Source: Crotalaria pallida (lineage: Eukaryota; Streptophyta; Magnoliopsida; Fabales; Fabaceae). From it: a stretch of DNA of 64,000 bases. Location of the stretch: NCBI GenBank assembly GCA_037953625.1, contig CM075649.1, positions 102,243,290-102,307,289 on the forward strand, written 5' to 3'. Shown one piece after another: positions 11,650 through 21,840 of the stretch. Position numbers and translations under genes: made by a program. Positions within the stretch are counted from its first letter, which is position 1, and the number at the start of each line of letters is the position of its first letter. The notes under the pieces are model-generated. The model worked only from the letters and a program-made list of their open reading frames with translations, was not told the origin of the DNA and did no database searches.

Positions 11650-13689
11650 TGTAACATCCCAATTTATTTAATACAAAATAATTAACAAAATATAGGTTTA
11701 TTATTACAAAAGTATAGAAAAATATTGGGATTTTACAATATTGATATTCAGAATGGCGTAGCATATATAGTTCTTTCTTTTTGACCTCTGCTACGAAATC
11801 CGTTGCCCCCGATGTTACCTAAAATGTTAAACCACGAAGAGTGAGACATTTTCAAATTATTTAAACAAAAGGATTAGAAGAGAGCATAATGAAAATCAGA
11901 GAATACAGAAATTAATTATACATTTACCATAATTCAGTTCATTATCATAATAGCATTACCAAGTCTATGATTACATAATTCATGAATAAGTATTCATTTT
12001 CAATTGTTCTTACTATCAAATATTACCTGTAATACTCTATATCCACCATATTCCAATTTATAAATAACATATTACCAACAGTCAAAAGTAAGCAACATAA
12101 CAAGTCAGCAATCAAATTAGTCAACACAGCTGATACCATCAAAGCAAATTGATACAAACCACATATTTCAAACAACCATTCGCAATCAAGAATCACAACT
12201 ATTCAACATCCTCAGTGATGTCTCAATATTAGATAACTTTTTAAAATAAAGCAACTCCCTAGGGTTCTTCACTTCCTACTTTTTCGTTAAAAAAAATTAA
12301 AACAAATAATAGTAATATAAATTTTCGTTACATACATTATTATTATACTCTAAGTTCAAATTAAAATTATATATTAGATTTTTAGCTTTGACTTACTATT
12401 TTTTCCCCAATTCCATTATAAAGTCAATAATCGATCTGCTTAAATAATAGAAAATGGCTCCTCCTTACCTTTAGGGTTCCATCTGGTTTAAGGCACAACA
12501 AGGAGGTTCTGATTCCGGTCCACGACAATCCGGTTTATCCCGAACCAAAACACAGTTGCACCGATTTGGCTCGGTTCAATCCAAAACCAAATACCCACTC
12601 CGGACCAACACGGTTCAAGGCCGAACCGGTTCTGAACACATCCATACAGCAGCAAAAGCAACAGTTGCGATCACGGCTCCACCGAGACGGCGGCGGCGAC
12701 AGCATCTCACGAACCAACCACGAACCGGGAAGGAAGGCGGTTCTCACGGGCTCCTCCACGACAACAGCATCGACCACGAGTGATGGCGGCGCACGGTGGA
12801 GCGGAAAAAAGAGAGGAGTTGCAATCTCCTTGGCTACGGCGTCCGATTCTGCAAAGAGAGGGAGTCGCGATTCACACCAACACCGTGAGAGAGAGAATTC
12901 ACGAGGGAGGAGAGGGAGAGCACGCGACGGAGAGAGAGAAACCGAGTGAAAGAGAGCCATGGAAGAAGGAGAGAGGGTGGCGGCGGCGTCGATCCTGGCT
13001 GGCGGCGGCGGTACGCAACCGGAGGAGGGAGAGAAAGAGACGAAGGGGAAGAGAGTGGGAGGGGAGATGGCAGCGGGGTTCTCCCTCTTCACTGTACATA
13101 AATTAGGGTTTTTACCCTTCCTCCCCCCTTCTATCATATTATTAGTATTATTTATTTATTTATTCATTAATTTATTTACTTTGGATAAAAGAAATATTAA
13201 TAATAATAGTAAATTAAGCATCATCTAAGTTCATTTAGGAAAATACAAGGTTAGAGATCAGTTAAATATCAAGAAACATAAAATAACTAATTTTCACATT
13301 GTTTTGGATATATCAAATACAAGGTAAAATATAAACAGTGTATTTTTCACATAGGATAATTATTTTAGAGAGTACCAACAAATAGAATTTAATCATCAAT
13401 TAAAATATTAATTATATATATAAGAAAACCATAGAGTCACAAATTTAAAATTACTGAACATAATTCCTTATTAAGTATATGAAAAGCTAGACAAAGTATA
13501 GAAAGTATACACATTTATTCTAATATGAAAGTTTTCTTTTAAATGAATTTGCTTGAGAATATATAAATAAAATAATGCAAGGCATTTTATGAAAATACCC
13601 AAAGATTGACTAATCATTTACAATGAATTAATTATTTCATTCAATAAAGAAAAACTGAAATTAATAATGCGAAAAATTAAGGCGTTACA
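11650..13689 (-). mobile_element. U: 3' LTR of a minus-strand gypsy element
   Basis: This 2040-bp block is bounded by TGTAACATCCC and GGCGTTACA on the plus strand. On the minus strand it is immediately preceded by a polypurine tract and a conserved pre-PPT hairpin, which makes it a 3' LTR. Reading on the minus strand it contains a pyrimidine-rich leader (about 13130-12780), a donor CTAAAG|GTAAGG (first intron base 12468) and an acceptor CATTTTAG|GT (11819). The predicted intron is only about 650 bp. The 200-codon minus-strand ORF at 12535-13137 lies in the low-complexity leader and is not called as a gene. Confidence 0.75.
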
Positions 13690-13727
13690 ATCCTTCCCTC
13701 CTAAAAGAAATTTCGTCCTCGAAATTT
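13690..13727 (-). promoter_or_regulatory. Polypurine tract and pre-PPT hairpin of U
   Basis: On the minus strand AAATTTCG(AGGA)CGAAATTT forms a perfect 8-bp stem with a 4-nt loop. It is followed by a purine-rich run ending aggagggaaggat directly at the LTR. Element A/B has the equivalent AATTTCG(TGGA)CGAAATT at its 3' end. The polypurine tract primes plus-strand synthesis. Confidence 0.8.
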
Positions 13728-16167
13728 GGTTTGGGTAAATCATGAAGGTCAAAATTCAAGAATCCTTGATTGTCAGTTCAAATAAAATTATACAAACATA
13801 GACATAAATAGACAAACAAAGCATTCAACAGGAAGGTCTTTGACTAACTTACTAGGTAAAAGCAAAACTTCTTCCTTTATTGAAGATCACTTATATAATA
13901 AGAAAACTCAAACCTTAGCGGTAACAAAGTTCAACATTAGCAACAGGAACGCTGATAAAGAAGAAAGATTTCTTAAATACAATTAGAGATAAAAAACCAT
14001 ATTCCACAACTATGTTGAGTAAAGGAAACCATCATTTATCTAAACACAATCAGTACCACACATTTGTTTTTAGTTTGCATAGTACGTTCAGCATCTAAAA
14101 TGATAAAATTTCTAAAAAGCTTACTAAAAACTATTTTTGTACGAAGAATATAACAAGAAATAAAAGATGTAGAAAATCTAGGCAAAATTAATATTCCGAA
14201 AGGTGGGAATAAATAATTATGATTCAATCAATAGGATGCAATTAAATTAAATGAATGTTAGATCAAATCTTAAAGGAAAACTTAAATTTGAAAAGAAATT
14301 AAAATTAATTTCATATTTAAAAATAAAAAGTCAATAGAGCAAGCTTACATTTTACAACAACTTATTAAAATAAAGATCACAATATTAAAATCACAAAGAA
14401 AGTCTAAAAGAAACTGATGCATGAAAACTAACTATACAAACATGTAAGGGAAACTCTTTCACAATTAGAATGAATTATCACAACAACAAAAATACTTATT
14501 TTATTAAATCCACATAAATGGTGCTAAAAATTTAAACACTATACAATTCCATTTAGGGAAGATCATGAAATTAGGACGTAGGTACAAATTAGGAAATAAT
14601 AAAATTCAAACATCAAATCATTATCTATATGAAATGAAATTTTACAAATATTGAATATATTATCACAATCAAAGTAAAGTAAAGGAAATATATTCTTTAA
14701 ATATGGTTCTTACTTTAAATGACTTGACTTTAGTATATATATATATACCTTTACATATATATAATATTTCAGTAGAGATAATACAAGCTATTTTATGAAA
14801 TTACCCAGCACCATAAAAATTATTTGCAAGAGATACTTATTCAGATTGGTGAAAATAAATTAAACACCGAAGATAATTAAAATTAAATTAAAAACACTTT
14901 AAAACGTAAAAGCACTTTCATATCAATTAAACACAAAAAAAAAAAATGTACAAACTTGAAAATTGCTGAACCAACCTACTTTTATATATATATATATATA
15001 TATACATATATAAGCATTTTTTTTTGACATTGAATTCCCGACAACTCTTATGCACTTGAGAGATTAAAAGGCTAACATGATATTTAAAACCTCAATAAAT
15101 TTAAAAAATTTTGCCAAAGTTTCTCCTAAAATATGGATCTTTTTCGAATTTATTAAACACCTGTTTGAATATGTAATTATTAAGACCCTGCTATATCATT
15201 CAATCTAATTGTTATCAAAATAGCATGGAGATTTAGATGAATACTCAGCCGAAGGTGCCAACCCAAGAAAAATACAAGAATGAAGTTTTGACAAACCACA
15301 ACAATGCAGACCAGTTTCAAGGTATAAATAGATTTATCTTTGCTACAGTCATGAATAAGTTAAGCATAATATAGTATAAGGAAAACCTATCCGGTAAACA
15401 GCCTATTAGCTAATAAGCATTAAGCAGGTTAGCTCAAAGACACAGACAGACATTTAATTCATCAAGAACCTGGAGATGATAAATCTTCCATTATAAGAGG
15501 TGTACGACTCAAATGAAATAATCAACAGTCACAACAGTGGTCAAAACTCAACCACATGCTTTTTTTTTTCCACCATTTAGAAGTTCAATATGAATGCACA
15601 CCCAACCCAATTAGACAGTTAAACTCTGATCCATTCAACCATTTATTGAATACGAAAACCAACAGACAACAGCCTGGCATCACAATCATGTAGCTTAATA
15701 CTTCCAATCGTATTTGCTCCCAATTAAAGCATTAAACTACAAATAAACCCATAATAGCTCCACCATTAAACAACACTACAAATTATCTTCCTGGCCACTA
15801 GAGTACACATATTAAAACCTATTTGATATTAGGTTTATCTAAGATAAGAAGACACTCTTCCTGCACCTTACTCACACCAACCATAGACTTGATAAAAGGG
15901 TAGAAGGCAATGATCATTACTGTACTATGTCATTCAAAAGCAATAATCTGGATATGCAAGGAAGGACACCACACCTAACTCCCAAATGTCATAACAAGAC
16001 TCTAGTACTACAATCGGCCTATTTAGGAGACATGCACGAGCAAGATAACACCCTTCTAGGCTCTCGAAACTACTAAAGCTTGCCAAACTAGTTCCAATCA
16101 AATTCTCTCGCGCTCCAATACTCGGTTTATTTCAATCTATTGAATTATTCAATATTCACATTCAAGC
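13728..16167 (-). mobile_element. U: non-coding interior (no gag-pol seen)
   Basis: The orientation is set by the U 3' LTR. The sequence is AT-rich with TA tracts near 14735 and 14980. No ORF here resembles gag, protease, RT, RNase H or integrase on either strand. U may be a non-autonomous element, or its coding part may have been lost. The X LTR begins at 16168. The other end of U is not in the window. Confidence 0.45.
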
Positions 16168-16429
16168 TGTAACACCCCAAAATTTTAATCCCCGATTAAT
16201 GAAATGTTAATTATAATTTAATTATAATTAATGATTTTTATATTAATCCTTGATTAAAATGTGTATTCATGTAACTAGTTTATGTGTGTGAAATTATTTA
16301 ATAAATATTATAATGCATAAAATAAATGTTTTGCATATTAGTCCCTGGGTTGAGACCTAGAAGCAATTATAGGAAAGGTTTTGGAGGGAAAGTAAATAAA
16401 ATAATTATTTTTCAAAAATGGGGCAAAAT

Positions 16430-16457
16430 ACTCGAGTATTTCTCGGAAAACTCGAGT
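16430..16457. repeat. ACTCGAGT palindrome pair, upstream copy (X)
   Basis: Perfect ACTCGAGT at 16430-16437 and 16450-16457, spacing 20 bp. It begins 262 bp from the LTR start. The sister LTR Y has an AACCGGTT pair 260 bp from its start. Confidence 0.95.
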
Positions 16458-16721
16458 ATTCTGGTTTGAGTTGCACGAGTTAGTGCGTTTGGTGAGTCAC
16501 CATCAACGATTTCCTTTTCTTGCCACGAATACTCCCTCCCCAACACCTCAAAGCTTTCGTGTCATTGTGCATGGAAGTCTTCTTTGCCTATTTAAGCTCA
16601 TCAACACCATTAAGCTGAAGATTTTGGTCAAACTTGCATTTGTTGATGAAGTTAGGGTTTCAGATTTGTTGTCTTCGATTCTTCTTCAATTCTGAGTGTT
16701 AAGATTTGAGTGATACACGAA

Positions 16722-16748
16722 TACAAAGCTCACATCACGAGCTTTGTA
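16722..16748 (+). other. Conserved exon-1 hairpin (X LTR)
   Basis: TACAAAGCTC pairs perfectly with GAGCTTTGTA around a 7-nt loop. It lies in the leader downstream of the TATA-like box and upstream of the splice donor. Y has a 10-bp hairpin at the homologous place with a different stem sequence. Confidence 0.75.
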
Positions 16749-17493
16749 TAAACACCAAAATCGTGAGGATTGAGTGAGTGTATTGGGAGAATTGGAGCTT
16801 GGAAGTGAAGCTGTTGCTGGTCAAGTCTTGGTCTGGAGCTTACTTTGATCATTGATTCTGGTAAGCTCATGAGTCCCTGAGTCTCAAATTCGGTTTCTTT
16901 AGTTAGTTGATGTTTCATAGAGTCTAGAAAATCTAATTTCCCCAATTGTATTCTCTGTTTCATGTGTGAACCAATTCCATTTTGGGGATGCACTCAAAAT
17001 GCTCTGCATGTGATGCTTGAAGTTGATCTGAGAATTGTGGAGCCTTTTTCTTGTCAATCCTTTGTTGACTCACGTCTGAGAGGTAAGGGGAAGTAATTAT
17101 ATTCACTAGATAGAGAGTAAATTCCATTAATTTTGTTAGAGAGCCACCAAGAGGCTCTAAGGGCTTAGATTGAATAGGATCTTTGGTTTGGAGACCAAGC
17201 TTTGCTCTAAAACTGTGTTGAGCAAGTTCTAAATCATGCATGCAAGCTTAAATGAACTTTATTTCATGAGAATTGTGCTTATTATGCAATTTGAGGTGTC
17301 GAGTTGTTAAAATGTGTATTTTATGCATGATTGATGAATCCTCTGTCAAATCTGTGTTTTGATATGAAAGGAATGTTGTAACATGTTCAAATGATGTTAT
17401 GTTAACTCTGTTGATCCTTGGAATGGACTGGAAATGAGTAGAAATTAAATTGGTATGTTAAAACTAAGATTTCAGTGTATTCTGCTGTGAAAC

Positions 17494-17816
17494 ACTCGAG
17501 TAATAGACAGGATACTCGAGTAAAACGCCTTTAAAACAATGCAAATGGAGCAAGAACACTCGAGTATCATGTCTAGCACTCGAGTATCGAGCATGACCTG
17601 AGGAAAAGTTAAGGCTAACCACTCGAGTCATTCAAGGTCACTCGAGTAATCTGGAAATCAAGATGAACACTCGAGTAACCTATGAACTACTCGAGTAATT
17701 TATTGAATTTGAAACCCAAATCCTCAGAAAGTCATGAACACTCGAGTAACCCTAAGAACACTCGAGTAATCTGGAAAACTGGAAGAACACTCGAGTGTAC
17801 TGAATTTTACTCGAGT
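17494..17816. repeat. Array of six ACTCGAGT palindrome pairs (X)
   Basis: Perfect ACTCGAGT begins at 17494/17514, 17558/17578, 17621/17640, 17669/17689, 17740/17760 and 17789/17809. Within-pair spacing is 20 bp in five pairs and 19 bp in one. Distances between pairs vary and spacer sequences are mostly unrelated. With the pair at 16430 there are 14 copies in the LTR. Confidence 0.95.
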
Positions 17817-18077
17817 AAATTGCCCAGAACCTGAAAAATACATTTTCAATTCTGACTCATTTAGTTAAGGAATTAATAACAATAATCCAAGGGATCTAGA
17901 CATGAAGGAAATTGATTAATATGAGTATACCGTTTGGTGACGGTCCTTTTGATAATGAAATAAGCCTAGGTGGCCTGTAAAGTATTTAATCAACTTCCTT
18001 TAAGTCTAAGAATAAAGTGCATTCATTCTGGAGTTTGGATGGTAGGACGTATATCATGTTTTTGTTAAACATGTGGA

Positions 18078-18270
18078 GGGCCTCTGGGAGTGCCAATACG
18101 CTTGCTTGATGACACGTCGTTGACGTGGTCGGCTTAGTGGATGCCGATGTGGTTATACCGTTTGGATGACGGGATATGCTCGGGTGGCATGGATTCCAAG
18201 CTTGTCGTGTACATTATAGGTGAATGTACGAATTGTTGTATACCTAGGAATACAACGCACTGTTGAGTGC
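18078..18270 (+). repeat. Hairpin cluster upstream of the acceptor (X LTR)
   Basis: Closely spaced self-complementary segments: CACGTC(GTT)GACGTG at 18113-18127, TCGGC/GCCGA at 18129-18147, GTACATT/AATGTAC at 18209-18229, GTTGTAT/ATACAAC at 18235-18256, and abutting it GCACT(GTTG)AGTGC at 18257-18270. A bulged one at 18078-18094 keeps the TGG loop that dominates the Y array. Confidence 0.75.
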
Positions 18271-18528
18271 TGGGTTGTCAGGGATGAACGTCAGAGAGTG
18301 ACATAGAATGATGGAGATAGGCTTGAGAGCTAAACTCATGCATCATGCCACTCATTTAAATTAATTATGATAAACAAAACAAGTGTGAGCATCCTATGTG
18401 CATTAACTAACTGCTAAGTGTTATATATGATTGTTATAAATTGATGCATATTTACATACTCATATTGCACAATTTATTCTCTGTTGATTATGTGTATAGA
18501 ATTGCTTACCCCTATGCCCTTGTAGGTG

Positions 18529-18999
18529 ATGTCTCGTTACATTGCTTGCATCGAGATCCGGCCACTTCCTAGTGGCATATGGATCTATGAGGACCATTGC
18601 GCGGTGTTCGAGGGGGAGGTAGAGATTACCTTCTACCACCCGAACCCATTGATGCGATTCCGTCCTCGTAGGTTTAGGATTCCCATCATATACACTATGC
18701 ACGTACCCCCGTTTTATACTTACCATGGACCACCTCCCATGCGACCAGCTTGCTCTTATCACAGCTTTCATTTTCGACCTACCCGCTCTCACCCTTTTAC
18801 CTCGAGAGTCGTTCGCGAGGAGACTCCCCCTTCTGATCCGAGGAGCCCAGTCAGGGTTTCACCATCACCTGACCCGGTATCCAGTGGTAGGGTACACTCT
18901 CCCTCGGATGAGATCGAGGAGGATCCGGTGGAGGACAAGAGTGGGAGCGAGCCTGTCGTGCATTCTACTGGGAGTGATTGGAGGGACGATGATCCCTAG
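18529..18999 (+). CDS. LTR-encoded ORF, conserved unknown protein (X copy)
   Basis: I do not recognise this protein. It is 156 residues and lies wholly inside the X LTR. The ATG is 3 nt after a predicted splice acceptor, which decides the start; the in-frame GTG just upstream is the exon edge. Residues 1-85 look like a compact domain with motifs CIEIRP, GIW, FEGEVE, RPRRFRIPIIYT and MHVPPFYTYHGPPP. The rest is Pro/Ser/Asp/Glu-rich and probably disordered. There is no signal peptide or membrane segment. The homologue at 45400-45876 keeps the core. Over the 12 codons of RPRRFRIPIIYT seven codons differ and none changes the amino acid, which suggests purifying selection. It resembles no gag, pol or envelope protein known to me. 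Function is unknown. An RNA- or DNA-binding regulator would be a guess based on the Arg-rich motif. Confidence 0.65.
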   Translation: MSRYIACIEIRPLPSGIWIYEDHCAVFEGEVEITFYHPNPLMRFRPRRFRIPIIYTMHVPPFYTYHGPPPMRPACSYHSFHFRPTRSHPFTSRVVREETPPSDPRSPVRVSPSPDPVSSGRVHSPSDEIEEDPVEDKSGSEPVVHSTGSDWRDDDP

Positions 19000-19736
19000 G
19001 TATGTGCATAGGGTATGTGATGAGGATCAGAGGATCCGATGTGTGGATGCTATGGAGGAGATCTTGCTGCTGCTGTGTTGATGATGATGCTACTACCTTA
19101 CTACTTTTGCTTCTTGGAGACTACTGCTATCACTACTACTACATCTGATGCTTCCAGATCTACATGACCACCCTTAGAGTTATATTTTGGTTATGTATAT
19201 ATGTTGTAGATATACTTTTGGAGTACTCTAGGGTTTTGGTTACACTGCTATGTAGATCTGTTTATGGACTTGTATATTTTGGAACTTGGAGACTCTGATG
19301 TTGGGCTATGTACTTATGACTTTCCTATATATAAAACCTATGTTTATATTCCTATCCATGGCATAGTCCGATAATTTCCGCTTACTCTGATTTAATCTAT
19401 TTGAGAGTTCGGCTGTGAAAACTATTCGATGGTATCAGTTTTATCAAATAAAGCAAGGGTAGCTTCAGTTATTTTCTATGATATAAATACGATTCCAAAA
19501 GACGAATGTTACCCAACTTTTGAAAAGGTTTTAGAAGTCGCCGAATTCGATACAACTGTTTTGAAATGCTTTAGAGTTTATTCTCCAAGAATTCCAAGTG
19601 TTGATTTGTGCACCTGCTTTAAAAATAAAAATTTCACTTACATATTTTCTTAATACTCACAAGTCCATATATTATCCAATATAATAGCTTAAGTACTATA
19701 TTATACTTGGGTAATTCGGAAGGGTGTTACACTTAG

Positions 19737-19749
19737 TGGTATCAGAGCA
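19737..19749 (+). promoter_or_regulatory. Primer-binding site (initiator Met-tRNA), X
   Basis: TGGTATCAGAGCA, five bases after the LTR end. It is complementary to the 3' end of plant initiator Met-tRNA and primes minus-strand DNA synthesis. Confidence 0.92.
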
Positions 19750-20021
19750 AAAGTCAGATCCTGTAGTAGTGGAAGTAGTTTCAGAAAGGTAGCCATCAAC
19801 ATCAAGTAGGTATCTTCAGGGCATTTACATTATTTTGAATGATATTATTTTGCTTGTTGAGCTTTAGATACCTTTGAATTGTTTGTATCTTGTCTCTTTT
19901 GGGTACAAGACACAATTGATTGTAGATTTAGACGTTTAGGTTATAGTCTTAGTATAGGTGGTGTAATGGAAGTTTCTTTAGTTCAACATATATGACCATA
20001 AGCCCACAGCGCAGGTCTAAT

Positions 20022-21012
20022 ATGGCAACTAGAAACCAAAATCACCACGGTGTTGGAGGCTATGCAATGACAAACTCAACAACCATCTCAACCAGTTAAC
20101 CCGCCTCATCAGTGTAATGTGGGTAACACTGAGGCGAAGACTCTGGCTGATTTTAGGGGTTGCAATCCGCCAAAGTTTGAAGGAGGATTTAAACCGGAAG
20201 AGGCCAATAAGTGGATTCACACCATGGATAAGATTCTGAGAACGTTGGAGTGTTCTGATGCTCAAAAGGTGGCGTGTGCAACCTACATGTTAGAGGATGA
20301 AGCTGAGAATTGGTGGAATCACACGATGCAGCTTTTGCAATATGAAGGAAGGGATGTGAGTTGGGGTGTATTCATGGAGAAGTTTCTCCATAAGTATTTC
20401 CCTGAAGATCTAAGGAGAAAGAATGAGGTGGAATTCTTGCAGCTGAAGCAAGGGAACATGAGTGTGGGTGAGTACGCAGCCAAATTTGAGGAGCTGATGA
20501 AGTACTCTCCATATTATCAGAACAATCCAGATGAAAGGAGCAAGTGCATAAAGTTTGAAGAAGGCTTGAGGCCCAAGTTGAAGTCGATTTTCAGCTACCA
20601 GCGGATTCAAAGCTTTCCTGCACTGGTGGACATGTGTAGGATGTATGAAGACGACACAAAGGCTGAGGAGGTGCAAGCCTCAGAGAGGAAGGACAATCAG
20701 AGCTATGGACCCCAGAGGCATAAAGGTTTCAATAACAGAGGCAAAAGTCCGTATGATCGCCGAGGGAAAGGCAAGGGAAAAGCTGGTGGTTCGGATGGAA
20801 GGAATTTTCGGAGCGAGGCTCCATTCTGCGACAAGTGCAAGCGCAACCACTTTGGCCGTGTCTGCTGGGGAACAAGTGGCTGCTTTAATTGTGGTAAGCC
20901 AGGACATTTTGCAAGAGACTGCAAGGAACCGGCCAAAGCCAACTCAAGAGGGGCTGCGGAGAGGTCTATGGCTCAAGGAAGGGTTTTCACCCTTAATGGT
21001 GTGTAAGCAAGT
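20022..21012 (+). pseudogene. gag: X gag (capsid-nucleocapsid), broken and truncated
   Basis: Gag forms the particle and packages the element RNA. The likely start is ATGGCAACT at 20022, matching the sister start in Y. A deletion shifts the frame within the first 30 codons, and a TGA at 20068-20070 then blocks the gag frame. From 20119 the frame is open for 295 codons. It covers a Retrotrans_gag-type capsid domain (PPKFEGG, ENWWNH, FLHKYFPEDLRRKNEVEF, SVGEYAAKFEELM) and two Cys-rich knuckles: CDKC...C and the classic CFNCGKPGHFARDC. A TAA follows at 21004-21006. LTR1 of A inserts at 21013, just where the protease region should begin. The rest of X is not in the window. Confidence 0.85.
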
Positions 21013-21840
21013 TGTAACATCCCGAAAATTAATATTAAATAATATAACTTTAGTATATAAATATCTATTTAAGGATAGGATTAAGCCTTAGAAATTGTAC
21101 AAGGTTAGAAGGGTGGTATGAACATAGGCCGACCTAGGATGTGAGATTAAGGCCTCGGCCCGATCCCGGCCGAGCTAGATAGGATTGTGTGCATATGAAC
21201 CGAGCTGGATGAGAATCAAACGCGGAACCTGTTGTCCAGTCCGGACTAGCCGACCTTAGCATACCTCACACTAGTATCCGAGATGGAAGCTCGGACTACT
21301 ACGATTCCTCCATACCGAGCCGACGTATCCTAGCCGACGTACCCGAGCCGACACTTCCTAGTTTCTCCGTGCCAGCTCATTTTGAGCTGTTGATCCTTTG
21401 GTTTTCGTACCGTCCGTACGGTACTATCTTTCACTTTATGTCACTATCATTACTTTATGTCCCTTTCAATATACTATTCATGGCTTCCTCAAGAAGCCAA
21501 TGAATCCTGCCCACACATTCTAGCTTCTCCAAGAAGCCAATGAATCTTAGCCACACAAATATTTCCCCTAAATGAATAAAAGAGAGCCAACATACACAAC
21601 ATAACATTTCTCATTTTTCATTCTTCTTCTCCCTACATCTTACTCTCTTTCTCCCTCACATATCTCCCTCCTCCTCTCCGTCCCCGTTTTAATCTGGAGT
21701 CCCTGGGCCGCCGTGAAGTTCGTGTGTAGCGTGGCGTGGTGGTGGCAGCAAGGAGGAAAAGGATTTAAAGGTGTGAACTCCAAGATCAAGCAACAAGGAA
21801 CCATTCTCAAACTCTCAACTCTTATCTCACACGATTTGAG

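Larger units (their letters stand above)
17083..18525 (+). other. Predicted LTR-internal intron (X)
   Basis: The donor reads TGAGAG|GTAAGG. The acceptor is CCTTGTAG|GTG at 18525, behind a pyrimidine-rich stretch. The length is 1443 bp. The acceptor is 3 nt upstream of the ATG of the LTR ORF. Y has the same arrangement. Confidence 0.65.
16168..19731 (+). mobile_element. X: 5' LTR, Ty3/gypsy (3.56 kb)
   Basis: The LTR runs from TGTAACACCCC to GGGTGTTACA and is followed five bases later by a Met-tRNA primer-binding site. In order it contains: a first ACTCGAGT pair (16430/16450), a TATA-like TATTTAA near 16588, a 10-bp exon hairpin (16722-16748), a predicted intron (17083-18525) with twelve more ACTCGAGT palindromes and a hairpin cluster, and an ORF of 156 codons right after the acceptor. 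The 3' LTR is not in the window, because the element is cut in gag by LTR1 of A. Confidence 0.85.

Noticed and set aside
13728..16167. Hidden host gene in the AT-rich U interior
   Set aside because: No ORF over 70 codons, no splice-linked series of exons and no codon-biased stretch could be made out on either strand.
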